A stretch of DNA of 64,000 bases from Istiophorus platypterus (lineage: Eukaryota; Chordata; Actinopteri; Istiophoriformes; Istiophoridae). Position numbers and translations under genes: made by a program. Positions 49,401 through 62,412 of the stretch are shown piece by piece; positions within the stretch are counted from its first letter, which is position 1; the number at the start of each line of letters is the position of its first letter. The notes below the pieces were generated by a model. That model did no database searches. It was given only the letters and a program-made list of their open reading frames with translations, and was not told the origin of the DNA. The stretch spans positions 7,994,123 through 8,058,122 of the forward strand of contig CM029134.1 in the NCBI GenBank assembly GCA_016859345.1, in the 5' to 3' direction.

Positions 49401-50185
49401 AACCCAGCAGGAAGCTGATGTGTTTTTAAGTTCCCTTAATACTGTGACAGAATTTGGATAGTGATCCACCTTGTGTTTCAGTTCCAATTTTTGTTGCTGG
49501 TCGTGTTTCACGCTGAAATATTGCTAGTTTCAACTCAACAGCCGGAAGATTCTTTTGAGACACACCTATTGGCAGAAACGATCAGTTACGTGAGGATAAA
49601 TCCGTAGAGAGGAGACGATACAGTAGCCTCACGAAACCAGAATGCAGTGCAACAAGACCATGAGCAATGAGGTGTTTCAGCGAGACCTTCAGCTTATCTT
49701 GAATGGAAAATCTCTTTCGGCTACTACTCCACTGCTCCCTTTATCATTCTCGACCCACATGTATGGAATCAAACAAATTCAGACAGACTCTGTGGAGGTT
49801 ACCGAATGCAAATGTCACCGTTAAGTTAATGCGTACATGACACAGGTTGAGGATATACTGATGCATAATACTGAAAAATATATGCAATGGTAGATTTTTC
49901 CTTTAGAGGACCATGGCTGGCTAGATGGAAGGAAATAAATCACGATGGAAAATGACTGGCACTGTAAAGCATGAAAACCACCAGCATGGTCCTTCAAACT
50001 CCAGAACTAGAACTACTTACTCTCTTTATTACACAATGTATATAACTTGAGTCCAATTCACTTCTGCTACATTTGGAATTAAAGGGTGAGCCACCTGTCA
50101 AAACTACAGAATGAATCTGTTTTCTTCAGCATTATAAACAGTGTGTTTGGAAAGGTTAACGAGAGAAAAACATTGGTGGTCTCAA

Positions 50186-50202
50186 TGCATGCACACACAC
50201 CC

Positions 50203-50233
<31 letters not shown>

Positions 50234-50247
50234 CACACACACACACA
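50186..50247. repeat. (CA)n microsatellite in slit3 intron 1
   Basis: CA run with CCC and GACAA interruptions. A (TG)n run of opposite orientation lies 0.4 kb downstream at 50633-50656. Confidence 0.9.
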
Positions 50248-51385
50248 GAGCCTCGCAGATTACCTCAGGCCAGTCAATTCTGTAATGTCCTCCTCGGGAA
50301 GCCACTTGAGACCTAATTTGCATCTAATTTGAGTGGAGGGTTTTGGGGGGAGGCTTAACAGGCTTAACGAGGCTGAGTAAAATGAATTGGAAAACGGGGA
50401 CGGCTTTTCTCTCCTGGGTCCAATTCACACCTGCCCTACAGGGAATGCATAGACACACACATCACACACACCACACACTCACACACACAGACAGACTCAA
50501 ATGTCGATTTTTTAGAGCTGCAAATTCCAAACTGTTGCCCCAGCTGCTGTGCAATGTGGGGAAATTGAATGCTGTAAAATCTAGTGGGGGGCCTTTAGTT
50601 GGTTGAGATGCAATAGGCAAATTCTTTTATTTGTGTGTGTGTGTGTGTGTGTGTGTTTACATGCGTGATTATATACTTGTGTTAGCGTGTGTTTGCGCTA
50701 TCAAGTTTATGTATGATCTTTTTATGTTTGCTCCCTGATTATAAACTGATTATGTGTGTGTTGATGTCTGTGTTTGTAGTTGAATGAGTTCACTGCTGGA
50801 AGCAAGAAGCTGCCAGAGCTAACTTTACGCAACCTAATTCTGATTTTAACTGCCTATTTCTCTGTTCCCTCTCAAGCAGCACTTTGAGGAAGTTTTGGCA
50901 AGGTTTTTACCTGCAACACCTTCTCTATTTTCTCTAGCCCCGACTGGTTTTTCTGTTCTTTTGCCCCCCCCCGACTTTTCATCTCTACTCCAAGTTTGTT
51001 TATCTCTCTTACTTCTCTCGCTCTTTCTCCACACCCCTCCACCTCCTCTCTGCAGTCTTCCTCGCCTCCTCCCTACCTCTGTCCACCACTCATTGTCCGA
51101 CCTCCACCTTCCCCTTCAACACGCACACTTTCAGTTTGCCAGCAGCATCACTCCAGTTGAGTTTTCACAGCTCCCATTTCCCATCACTGTGCCAACCTAC
51201 CATGGTGCACATAACTGTAGGATCCTGCTGCTTTTTATGTGTGTGTCTGTGTCTGTGTCTGTGTGTAGAATGGACACACATGCTCCAGCCTCTGCTTCTG
51301 GCTCTTATCAAAGGTCGGTGTTGATTGGTCAAGGGACGCTGTTACCACCACACCCTCAGCTATGAAATGGCATTCCATGGTTGGG

Positions 51386-51390
<5 letters not shown>

Positions 51391-51430
<40 letters not shown>

Positions 51431-51440
51431 GTGTGTGTGA
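51391..51440. repeat. (TG)n then (GA)n microsatellite
   Basis: About 50 bp TG with one CG, continuing into gagagagaga up to 51457. Confidence 0.92.
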
Positions 51441-51498
51441 GTGAGAGAGAGAGAGAGTGTGCGTGAGTCCATGCGCCCGTGTACATGTTTGTTAACTC

Positions 51499-51655
51499 TT
51501 TGGGACCTTTTATGGTATAAACACCTACCTTGTTGGGACCAGATGGGGACTAGAGCATGGTCCTAATGAGGTGAAATATAATTTCTGGAAAGCCTAACCC
51601 AATGGTATTGGGTTAGTGAATGGAAATCGATGCAGTGTCCCAACAAGGATAGCTG

Positions 51656-51688
<33 letters not shown>
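51499..51688. repeat. fish-type interspersed repeat copy with (GT)n tail
   Basis: The piece gggacctttta, tgttgggacc, tcctaatgag and gtcccaacaaggatagctg followed directly by (GT)n resembles a widespread vertebrate repeat whose consensus includes GGACC...TCCTCA..AAGATAG..GTGTGTG. Assignment is from memory. Confidence 0.5.
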
Positions 51689-51689
<1 letters not shown>

Positions 51690-52713
51690 GTCTTTGAGTA
51701 CTTTGGTGCTAACCTGTGCGTATAGCAGACCAGCTAATTTGTGCTGACCCACTTGGAATCCCCTAAATTTAGAATGATTTGATCGTATCGGGAACAATTT
51801 GTAATCACTGAAGAACTCTATGTTCACTTCAGCTTTGGCCCAGCTCCTGCCAGCTGTGGCCTAAGCATTTGCAAAAAGTCGTGACAAATAATATTGTATT
51901 TGTATACAACTGGTAGCCACACCCAGGAGTCTGATAAGTCAAAGATGCATTTCAGCTGTTTTGACAATTCCTGTAAATCCCGGTCAGCCATGCTGTGTTG
52001 GTACTTCCCCAACATTTGTGGAAACCAGGGAGCTAATTAGTGATGCATTTTGTCTGTGCAGTATTTCTGTATATGTACGTGGCTTTGAGGAAAGCTCCAG
52101 TCAGCACGCATGCTTTGGTAACCATTGAATAAGAGCCATAATTCAATGAAGGGTCTTTAGTGGTATCATGGGTATAATGGTGATGCAACACATCTGAGGA
52201 GCCGCTGAGTGTTATTGCTATAGCAAACATCTCTAAACTAATAAGTAAAAACCACAATAAGTTGGCTGTTCTCAAACAGCCTTTTTATGTCACGCCTATC
52301 ATCTGTAGCCATCTCTTGGTAATAATTTTTTGCCCTTCCAACCATGTTAGATGGAGTTACGGTTTGCCAAATGGCACAAGTGAGGCTGAAAGACTCTCAG
52401 GCTCCACCTCTAGGTCAGTGGGTGAATATTCTCTTTCCCAAGTTTCTCCAATATGCGGGCAGTTGACCTTTCTATATAATGACTTTCGGTCTGCCAAAGA
52501 GACAGCCAGCTGGCATTGACAGTGGGCTCTGCCCTTCTGGGAAACGAAGCAAGCTGGATGCTACATAAGAACATACAGTCACACACATAATTTATTCACA
52601 TTGCACATACAAACAGGCAAAGGGGTGTGCACACTCACTGTTATATATATGGAAAATCAGACACTTGTATGAAGACACAGGCATGCATGTAAGCATAACT
52701 GTACTGCACTTAT

Positions 52714-52822
52714 TAAGACCCTCACTGACATAATGCATTCTTATCCCTAACTATTAAAACTATGCCAAACCCCAACCCAATGTAATTCTAAACTTGGTCC
52801 ATAAGAAAAAAAGTGTTTAGGA
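52714..52822. repeat. 5' half of a fish-type interspersed repeat
   Basis: taagaccctcactgacataatgcattc and the taacc-type run after it resemble the start of the same TG-associated family as the repeat at 51499. The 3' half appears at 53405, with about 580 bp of other sequence between. Confidence 0.4.
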
Positions 52823-53404
52823 CTAGAGTTTTGTTGTTGTAATTTGGGCCGTTGTTTCTATATGTTGTGCTAATTACATTTACACATCCCATTGCATTTT
52901 ACCAAATTAGTTTCTGTAATCAGAGAACATTGCTCCTTAAACATAGATATGAATAAAATAAGGAACGGGTGGTTAGATGATTGGACTGGTTGTAAACAAG
53001 CCAACAGTTAACCAGATTATATGAAACACTTTATTTCGAGGATAAACTGGAAGTAAGTGCACCTTAAATCCCCCTTTGCACGGAAAAACTGTGTGTATGC
53101 ATGTGTGTATGCACGAGTACTGAAAGTATGGTAGGTCAAAGTTGGACCACATAAAAGGTGGCTTTACTGTGATGGATGTTTGCAGCGAACACTGTAGGTG
53201 ATTATTTCACAGTTTGCCTTCATTTCTTCTTCAAAGTAAGTTTTGCTAACCTGGGGGTTGGTTTAAGACCTGTATGATTGTCTGTTGCTTGTGGTCTTGG
53301 CTTTTTTTTTTTTTCTTTCTTTCTTTTTTTTTTAAAGCCATGTCAACACGTTGCAAGAACTCAGCAATTAACTTGGTGTGTAGAGGTTGTACGTCACTGA
53401 AATT

Positions 53405-53485
53405 ATCTTTTAACCCTCAAACAACCTTTTGAAGTAGCCAGGACCAACCAAAATGTCCTCACTCTCCAAAAATATCCTCAATCTC
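53405..53485. repeat. 3' half of a fish-type interspersed repeat
   Basis: taaccctcaaacaacctttt, followed by gaagtagccaggacc and aaaatgtcctcactc, resembles the usual continuation of the family begun at 52714. Confidence 0.45.
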
Positions 53486-53933
53486 AGGGTCTTAGAGAAA
53501 GTTCAAGAGCATGCACAAGAGCAAGCATGCACACACACATACATACATATACACAAAAAATACATTCATATTCTGGATAAAAAAAATATATGTACAAACA
53601 TGGAAACACATAGGAGAGTATATACCTGCAGCCACACACATATAGTGCACTCTCATCATTCGGCAAGCACAGGCACAAATACACACATACACAGACAAGC
53701 ACACAGTGCACTCTCATTCTTTCACTGGATTTCCCATGCAGTTGTTTGTAGATGGAAACTTTGACATAAAACAGGGGAGAGCGAGGGGTAGAGAGACTCT
53801 GTGTCACATAGAAACTACCACGAAGTCGCGAATGACCTCCTGTGACTTTCTGCCGAAACAGAAGCCACCAGACCGGGTGACCTCGGAGTGTGTCATGCTC
53901 AAACGCCACTCTGGGTTTGCATGCACGAGTGTT

Positions 53934-53973
<40 letters not shown>

Positions 53974-53991
53974 TGTGTGCTCGTGTGTGTG
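53934..53991. repeat. (TG)n microsatellite
   Basis: TG run with CGCG and CTCG interruptions. Short CA runs follow at 54124-54148. Confidence 0.9.
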
Positions 53992-54456
53992 CAATACGCT
54001 CGGAGTCGTTTGATGTTAACGAGCTGTGCTACTGTTTTGTTAGGCCACCGTCACCAGAGCAACACATTATAACCCTACTGCCGGGACTGTCTTTTCTTAG
54101 GATGTGTTTCCGAGCACCCCCCCACACAAACACACGCACACACACACAAACTACACCCGGGTGTATACGTATTTTTATTCACCTGCACGCGTGTGGCAGT
54201 GCGTGCAGTATGCGTGTACTGTATGAGAGCGTGACCTACACCTTAAATGTCCCCGTTCGGTCCAATGTTCAGCTAAGCTCAGTGCGACAGACTGTTTATT
54301 TTAGGCTGGAAGCTTATGGAGGAACGGGTCACTGCGCTGTGCATGTGTGTGTTTCTCCATCTCATCGTCTCTCTCGGGCTCTTTCTATGTCACTCACTTT
54401 CTCTCTCGGTCGCTCACTCGTCTTAACCTCTCTCATTCCCTTATGCTCTCGTTCTC

Positions 54457-54534
54457 TTGTTCTCTCTCTCTCGTTCTCTCTCTCTCTCTCTCTCGCTCTC
54501 TCTCTCTTTCTCTGGTTTCTCTCTTTCTCTGGTT
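54457..54534. repeat. (CT)n microsatellite in slit3 intron 1
   Basis: CT dinucleotides with TTCT and GCT interruptions, inside a pyrimidine-rich block from 54355. Confidence 0.92.
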
Positions 54535-57014
54535 TCTTCTGACTGGCCTCTGTTGAGGAAGCAACAGGCCCTGTTCTTGTCAAGTGGCCTCTCAGTGGCC
54601 AGATTACCCCTCCACCTCCAACCCCCACCCTGCTCACTCACAGTGCGGCAGTTGTAAATCTAGACAGAAGCAATGCAACCCTATAAACTCTAACAAAGAA
54701 AAGAGCTAACCAAATACATCGCTGGTTTACAGCCCTTTTGGCTCGTGACTCTGAAAGAAAGGGATGCTTGCAAGCGACTCCCTAATGTGGTCAAGCCTGT
54801 GTGGTTAACAACAGCACCAAACTATGAATTTCCTGAGGTTGAGTGGCATTTACATTGAATAGAGACTATGAAGTAGAGAGAAACAAATTGTTACAGACAG
54901 AAAACAAAGCAATATTTGATGAAACACAGGAGAGGAAATGCAATACGCCCCAAGATTTTAACACAATCCAATCAGCCCTGGATATTGAATGTGATAGATG
55001 CATTTACAAGTGGACAGATAAGTGAGCAGAAGACTGAGAGGATATTAAGATGATGAAGATCTACAAAGGTTGCAAAAGAATACAAGGAGGAGGTTTAAAA
55101 AAAAGTCAAAGAGACTGACTGACAGAAAATGCTAATGATTAAAATTGAGCCAGATTGAGAAGAAGTGAAAGTTGAAGACTAGAAGACTAAAGTACAGATG
55201 AGACAGTGGGAGCTGTATTGTGTATCCTTCAGAGACGATTCCCCTTCATGGAGTGAAAATGTTCAGGCTGCTGTAAGGAAAATACTTTTCCGACCAACGG
55301 CTCCTTTATTATCAGTGCGTCTGCTCCTGTTCGTCGCTCCTCTCCTCTTGCCTTTTATCTCTATTTTTGGGAAAGAAGTTCAACCACGTTCTTTTGTTTA
55401 GGGTCTTTTAGCATTTGTTACCATTCCAGACATTGCAAATGACTTGAATAAGCCAGTAGCATATTTGTACAAACAGAGAGAGATTTTTACCCACGGAGAC
55501 AAATGGGTGGTGGGGAACACTGGCCAGATAAAATGTTAAATGTCAAGTGTCAGAGTGTTTCTGAGAAGCACGCATAGCCTACATGAGAAACAATCTCCAA
55601 CAGTGAAATCACTGTCTTGCTTTAGCGGCAGAAAAAGCCATCATACCAGCCAAACCTTTGTCGTCCAAACAGATTTCTGTCAGTGGTATTAGCAAATGCT
55701 TGCTCTTGCTGTGTAAATTCTACTGTGGCTGAATTTGATGGTTGACTGGGAACTTACCAGATGCTTATCATAAAGGTGGTAGATATCCAGGCTTGAATAA
55801 TTTGATAACTTTTCGTTGAAATTAATTCAATCACTGGTAAAGTTAAATTTAATCAGATTATTTATGTCTTAATTTGTGTAAAACCGCATAACAGGGATCT
55901 GATATAAAGACCGTGGGTGCTTGATCATTCTTAAAGGCAGCGACTGACATAGAGGTTTGGGAGACTGACGGACAGACGGGCGACGCTTGATGACGAGGAA
56001 GGTGACGCATGAATGAACGGATCTAATGTCGAAGGCAGGACACAGGAGAAATAAAGCAGATACAAGTGGAGTCCAGGAAGAGACTGTCACAGATGCGGAT
56101 AGTGAGAGACAAACCCAGAGGACACATAAAACAACCTGATGTTTGATAATGGCCAAAAAACTCCCACTCTGATATTTGCAGAGCTGTTTGCATGTCCTTT
56201 CCTGCTTGCTCTCATTTGTACCATTGCTCTTATTGTGGCTGCAGACAGGATTTATTAAATTTTACCAACTTAAGAAATAAGGACTGAGCCACTTAACCCA
56301 GCTGATTTTTTTTTTCTATACATTTTAGAAACTTTTTAAATTTTTTTTCTTATATGGTGCTCTGCATTTAAATGTTCCACCGTTTCCTTTCCTTTCAATG
56401 ATGTTTCAAAGCTTTTGCCACACAAACGGGATGATGACCCACTGTATCCTTTTTAGTTATAAACATTTGGCCTATACACTATCAAACATCTACAAAGCAA
56501 AGTATGAGCCTTTATCAAACATTATTTGACGTGTAATTTTAAAAAAAGACATGACGGCGTTGTCTTCAAAGGTCGGTAGCTTCATTGTGTGAGTGTGTCT
56601 GTAATCGCTTATTCTCATGTGTTCACATGCCTCTGCGTGCATGTGTATAATGTATATGACCAAACTCTCCGAGTGGTGATTGCTGTGTATCCCAGAGAGT
56701 AGTTTTGTAATGTGAGGGAGATCACCACCTATTAGCATCACTGTGACACAGATTCAAAACAGCAGTAAACGGTCGCACAGGAGACCGAATGTTTCCACAA
56801 AACCCCCAGATTTTCCAAAACTTGTAGTCTCTTGTAGACAATATATGGTCTGCAAACAGAGACAGGGTCTGAACGTGTCATTCTGTTGAATGCCTTCCAT
56901 GATTGGATCTCACTATTTTTAGAACTTAGTGTATATTTTGCATATAATCTTTTATAACGTAATAGAGAACAGGCAGAGGGTTCTGCTGCAATCAGTGTTT
57001 CTTCTGATAAGTTC

Positions 57015-57057
57015 AAAGTAAGTTCGATACCTTACTTTCGAAAATGCAACTTACTTT
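57015..57057. repeat. 10-bp inverted repeat in slit3 intron 1
   Basis: aaagtaagtt and aacttacttt are exact reverse complements 23 nt apart. They lie just left of a stretch resembling a fish interspersed repeat and could mark an element edge. Confidence 0.6.
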
Positions 57058-57359
57058 TACATTTAGTTAATATGCTAAATATATGCCCTCTGCCAAAAGG
57101 GGCTGGCTTCATTTGAACACTTTGTTTCTATAGCCACAACTAGTCGCACAGCTCCAAAGCAGTTGCCGTGTAGCCGACGTCGTCACATCCACCATTTTAT
57201 CAGATCTGCGACCAAGCAGACATTAAGACCCGTTTTACGCATTCCTCAAACACGTTTATTGCAGCATTATCTTTTACTGTTTCTAATTTATTAATCTTAC
57301 TTCACTGATGTATTTTTATTGTCCGGTGTTATATGTGAAACCCAATTTCGTTTTTTTAT

Positions 57360-57690
57360 GCGAAGCGTAAAAAATGACCATTACACGAACTAAAGTAAAC
57401 TAAAAATCTTGAAATACCCTTTTGATTATAGTTGTTTTCTGATTGACCATTTGTTATTTTAACAGATTATGTTTTTAGCATTTTGCCCAAAAATTGAGAA
57501 AAGAAAGCTGACGCAGAGGGAGAGGCCAGTGACATCCAACGAACTGGACTAAAACAAACCAAAGTGAAATGATTAAAATTTGACTAAAACCAATGTCTAT
57601 TTCCATGAAAAGACTAAGACTAGCTAACCAGGCTGTAAATTCCTTTTGCTGTTTGTACTTGGGTTCAGACAGAAAGCGCGGGGAATTTTT
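57360..57690. repeat. probable degenerate teleost interspersed repeat
   Basis: Contains aaagtaaactaaaaatctt, ttttaacagattatgttttt, aaaattgagaaaagaaagct and repeated gactaaaac motifs. These resemble a common fish element full of ACTAAAAC motifs. From memory only; no ends are defined. Confidence 0.4.
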
Positions 57691-58429
57691 GCCTTGCGTC
57701 ATTCGAGCACTCGGCGTGACCCAACTCCTGCTCGCTAGCAGCGGAGTCACCGAACTTGTGCGTGGTAGTGTACCCTTGCGCGTTCTTATTTATGATCAGC
57801 TGATGCTTTTACTGAACTCAGAGCTCACCATCACCTTTGTGCTTCAGCCTCTCTCCCTTTCCGTCATTGGTTGAGTCCATTTCAAGTTGCGTGGACATTT
57901 TTATAGTAACTTTGCCCCAACTCTTGTTTATGGCATCTCATCTTTTCCTGATTTGTTGTCACTATCATTAATTTGTAGAGACTTCAAAGGCCATCCCCTG
58001 CATTCAGCCTTCACACGTGTAGTAAAGAATGTTTAATTTAATTAAATTTCAACCATTCTCATTTATCTGGCACCAAAATGTGAAATTTCCTCGCCTCTAA
58101 GCTCCTCTCTCAGTCCTGATTTGACAAATGACCTGTAATGTCACACTGCTTTCGCCACTTTATCTTAATATCAAATGACACGACAGTTAATTTGATTGAG
58201 GGAGTGCCAACAGTTATTCCTAAATGTCATATGCAAACATTTGAAGTGGATGGATTGCAGCTATAGCGAAGGCTAATTTTGAAGCAGCTTGATGCATGCT
58301 CCCCCCGCCTCCGGTGACTGATGCACCGTAGAGCATGGAGCTCGGAGGAAAAAGGAAGAAGGCAATTAGGAGTTCTTGCATAACTGGGAGATTTACAGAG
58401 CGAAATTGAGCATACCTATCTTAGAGAGA

Positions 58430-58830
58430 GAAGAGAGAGAGAGAGGAGGATGGATAGCGAGAAAGGAGGAATGAGAAAGTGAAGAACTACAAGAGCTTTT
58501 TTGGAAAATAACAGGAGATTAAGACAGGAAGCGCACGCACTGGGAAATGAAGCGTTGGGCGGAGAACAACAAAGGATGAAAGGGAAAGGATGGAGGGATG
58601 GAGAGATAAGAATACAGTGCCTGATAGAGTGAGAGAAAAAGTGGAAAAAGGAAATGTCAGAGTGTCGGAGACAGATGGCCAGAGACAGTACAGAGGGAGG
58701 AAAGTTCTTGCAGTACCTAATTGTTATTCCTCATTGTTGTCCCAGATAGAGGGGAAAAAAAGAAAAAAAAAAGAGGGCAAAGGTCTAGAAAACAGAAACG
58801 AGAAAGATTGAGATAGGGGTGCGAGGAGAG
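58430..58830. repeat. purine-rich tract in slit3 intron 1
   Basis: About 400 bp with G+A dominating the + strand (agagagagagagagaggagg near 58433) and no clear unit length. Confidence 0.7.
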
Positions 58831-59094
58831 AAAGAGAAACACAACTGACCGGCGTCTAACCTGACTTCCCAAACATTTTAACCTCGTGTATTCTCTTAAT
58901 ATTTCAGGGTTTACCACAGCGGCAGCCGGTCCAACTTTTCATTCCAACGAGCTCTTGGGAGTCTTTGTCACCTGATCTGTCATTTTGTTTAACATTCCTT
59001 CCTAATAGATATTTCTCTGTTTTTTCTCAGTCTCCCTGGTGTAGCCGACCAATAAAGCTGTGCTGCAAGCTAATCAGCCCCCACACAGCACATC

Positions 59095-59180
59095 CAACGC
59101 GTAAAGTCAACCGGCCCGCCGGCCCGGGGCAGCCAGGCTGCAGGGTTCGCTGGTTTCGGTGGTCTGGGGTGAGACGGGGT
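59095..59180. promoter_or_regulatory. GC-rich patch within slit3 intron 1
   Basis: ccggcccgccggcccggggc is followed by a G-rich stretch (ggggtgagacggggtgggt), unusual in this AT-rich intron. It could be an internal CpG element or alternative promoter. Nothing shows transcription. Confidence 0.25.
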
Positions 59181-60350
59181 GGGTAGCAGCGTGCGCCTTT
59201 TTGTGTGTATCGGTTCCCCCAACACCTGCTGTTTGCATTCTTGTCTTATCCTCGCGTCGCAAACACACACATGCACGCGCCTCACCTCTGCCCGTAATGG
59301 AAACAAACAGTGGTTAGGGCTTTTTGTACCGAGGCCTCTTGTTAGTTGTCTGACTGCCAGCTGGTCAGTTAAATTTAAAGCTAGATGAAGCTTTACTGCT
59401 GGGTGGGGTAGGCCCCAAAGCTTCAGCAGACCAGGTGCAGACTGTATCAGTCTAAATAAACATTTTGTTGGCTGTGAGTTTTGTTTTTTTTGTTTTTTTT
59501 TTTTCAAATCACTATTTCTGAATTTTACCAGAATTTCTCTTTGAGAAAGAGACCTGATTATCTCTGTCCCCATCTCCTGTAGGAGATGCCTGTAGGCTGT
59601 GCGATTTTATTCTGAGAAATTTTACCTTTCTGTATTAACGCTAATTGTTTGGAGCTTTGTTTTCGTTCAGGATGAGGACTGAAGTGATTTCCTCATTAGC
59701 TGACTGGCATCAGCTGCGTCACTCTTCATTCACAGTCACTGGACCGCTCACCGGCTATGTGGCAACATGCTGACTAAGTAATGTCTCATCATATTCATGT
59801 AGGTCTAAAATCCGGACTCAGCGTAATTCTGACAACTTGGAATTTTGTGAAAGATGCAGGGTAATGGACAGGGCAGTTGAGGGTGCAGCTTATAATGTAC
59901 ATTAAGTTTTCCCAAATGTGAATTCCAGAATAAAACGTAGCCCACGACCTTTAAGTTTGTACAACAGCAACTACAGGTGCTGCTATTTAAAAAAGAAAAA
60001 AAAAGAAAAATACTTAAATACTTATTTAGAGATTAAGATTTAGATTTAGAGCAAATCAGGAATTAATGTTTATTTGATAGTTCTACTTATCTTACTATTC
60101 CATCACATTATAAGGAATAACATGAAATCATACTTTACCCTTTTTTTTATTTCTAATTGTAACTATTGGTTTGAAAATCGTATCATTATATTTCACATCA
60201 CATTTTTTTTTTTTGCTAAGGCAGTGACGTAGGCTCTCAGTTTTTAGGGTGACATCAGATAGGGCGATGCCATCGCTCTACACCTGGCTCCGTATCCTCA
60301 CTGTTTGTTTGACTACAGAGCGGTTTCCCTGGTGAGAGCAGAAGTTTCCA

Positions 60351-60590
60351 CTGTGAACAAGAGAAAGATGGAGATAAGGATGAAGAGATTAGAGGAGAAG
60401 GGGGAGAAAAAAGAGAAGGGTAGGGCAAAAATAGCCAACTGTAGAAGAGTGAAAGATTGAGATAAAAGAGGAGAGATTAGAGGGAGAGAGAGAAAAAAAG
60501 AGGAAGGCGAAGAAAAAGTGTTTAGTCAACTGTGAAACAGTGAAAGATAAGGCATGAGAGATTGAGAGAAGGGGAGACACTGTAAAAGAG
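60351..60590. repeat. degenerate ~90-bp purine-rich minisatellite
   Basis: Units start at ctgtgaacaagagaaagat (60351), ctgtagaagagtgaaagat (60439) and ctgtgaaacagtgaaagat (60530), giving spacings of 88 and 91 bp. Each unit contains gagattaga-type purine runs, and the first two end in tag(c/t)caact. Purine bias continues to about 60830. Confidence 0.7.
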
Positions 60591-62043
60591 GGGAGATTAG
60601 AAACAAAAAGTGGAGAGGAAGGCTGGGAACACGGGGGTGACGCTGGCTGTGAAGGACTGGCGGATTGACATTAAAGAGCAGTGACTGGGGAAAGGAGAGA
60701 TTTAAGACAGATGAAGGGTGGGAGGGAGGTAAAAAAGAAAAACTACCAGATTGTTGCCAAATGTGAAAAGATAAAGAGAGACAGATAAGGGAGGGGTAAA
60801 ACAGGGATGAGAGGATGGATGGAGGTGGTGTGATGGGGAACAGAAGTTTTCAGATTGGATGCTACCTCAGAGTCACAAGTGATTGTGTACATGAAATTAT
60901 AAATCATCAAGAGAGAAAAAAAATCAGTTTCTTTCATCAACGAAGTCCTTCTTTCCTCACGTTGAAAATGATAAATCAATGCTGTATTGAGTTTTTTTCT
61001 CATCACATCCAAGGAGGCTTATCGAGCTGCATCGCTTTCCAGAGATATGGCAATTACACAAATACTAGGACCGCGTGTCAAGAACCGGTGGCATCTAGTT
61101 TGGATGACGGCAGAGTGAGTCGCTGTCAAAAACTTAGCTAGTCAATCGGATGCACTGGCAAGATGAACGAGACTCCAAATCATCACGGTTTTTCTTGCAG
61201 ATTTTCATATATTTTCACATTATTGCAGTGTTGAACATGGGATATTGAGATATTGAGGCCTAACAGGAAAATCTTGGCATATTGTAAAACTTTATATAAA
61301 ATTTACTTCATATTTTGCTTCATATTTTACTTATTTGCTTGAACCACAGACTTGGGGCAACATTAGCATTCATTTGTCCTCCTGATGACAAATCCCAACA
61401 CTTCTTTTTAGCTCGTTTTTGGGTCTCCTCCAGCTCATTTAGTGCTGCTTCAAGGTTCTACACTACTTTAAAAACTTTTTCTCTTCTCCTCTCGTCTCTG
61501 TTTCTCATATCAAGGATCCTCAAATAGAAACCTTACGTGACTGGGAACTCATTCTGAGGACGGATTTTTTGTTGGTTATGATTTAGTCCAGCTTTCCATC
61601 CCTGTCTCTGCTGTAGTGGGTGGGAGTCTTTAATCATTTCATGTGACCTCCCATTGTATCAGTTGAGATATTGTAACTATTCATTAGCCTGGAGCCCTTT
61701 CAAGGACCCCTGGTGGACTCTGGACCCCATTTCGGGCTTTGGGAAGCGCTGCCCTCACCCACACCAGCCCTCCCTGTCTCAGGACAGGGTATGGCTCTTA
61801 TTAGTGGTCCTTGCCATGGCAGCTTGGGGAAGCCTTTTGAAACCCAATATGGTCTTAAATCAGATTTATAAATGTTTAGGTGTATTATGAAAAACACACA
61901 CGCAGGCCTTGGCAAAACCAGACTCTGTTTATGTGTATGTGTTGAGTGTGTGTGTCTGTGAGTGAGGCAGGGTGAGTGAAAGCTTACGGGGAGTTTGTGT
62001 GTGAAATAAGAGAGAAAATTGTGTGGGTTGTTTGTCTGTGTTC

Positions 62044-62079
62044 TTGTGTGTGTGTCTGTGTGTGTGTGTGTGTGTGTGT
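62044..62079. repeat. (TG)n microsatellite
   Basis: TG run, followed by a T10 run and TTCC. Confidence 0.9.
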
Positions 62080-62371
62080 TTTTTTTTTTCCTTGCCCTAA
62101 TTCCTCCAGTGCGACAGCGTTTCAATAAACAGCAAAGCTGTATAAAGGGAACCAGTCTATACACACACACTCGGGCAGTCAGTTCATATTGCAGTATGTA
62201 TACATTGTGCACTCCTAGTTAAAACAGATTGAATGACAGCCAGGAAACACGATAAGCTTTTAAACTCTGATGATGGAAAGAGAAAATAATTTCTTCCCAC
62301 TTTTTCATTTTTTCTCAAATGTATTTTGCTGGAAAATGTGCTTCTCAGTAATTCACAGATGCAGGAGCTAG

Positions 62372-62412
62372 CTGTGTGTGTGTGTGTGTGTGTGTTTGTT
62401 TGTGTGTGTGTG
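62372..62412. repeat. (TG)n microsatellite near exon 2
   Basis: TG with TTTG interruptions and a CGCGCA end, about 410 bp before slit3 exon 2. A (CA)n run at 62658-62673 lies closer still. Confidence 0.9.

Noticed and set aside
21577..53381. 14-nt match attaacttggtgtg at about 21577 and 53368 as a dispersed repeat
   Set aside because: Flanks do not align, and matches of this length are expected by chance in 64 kb.
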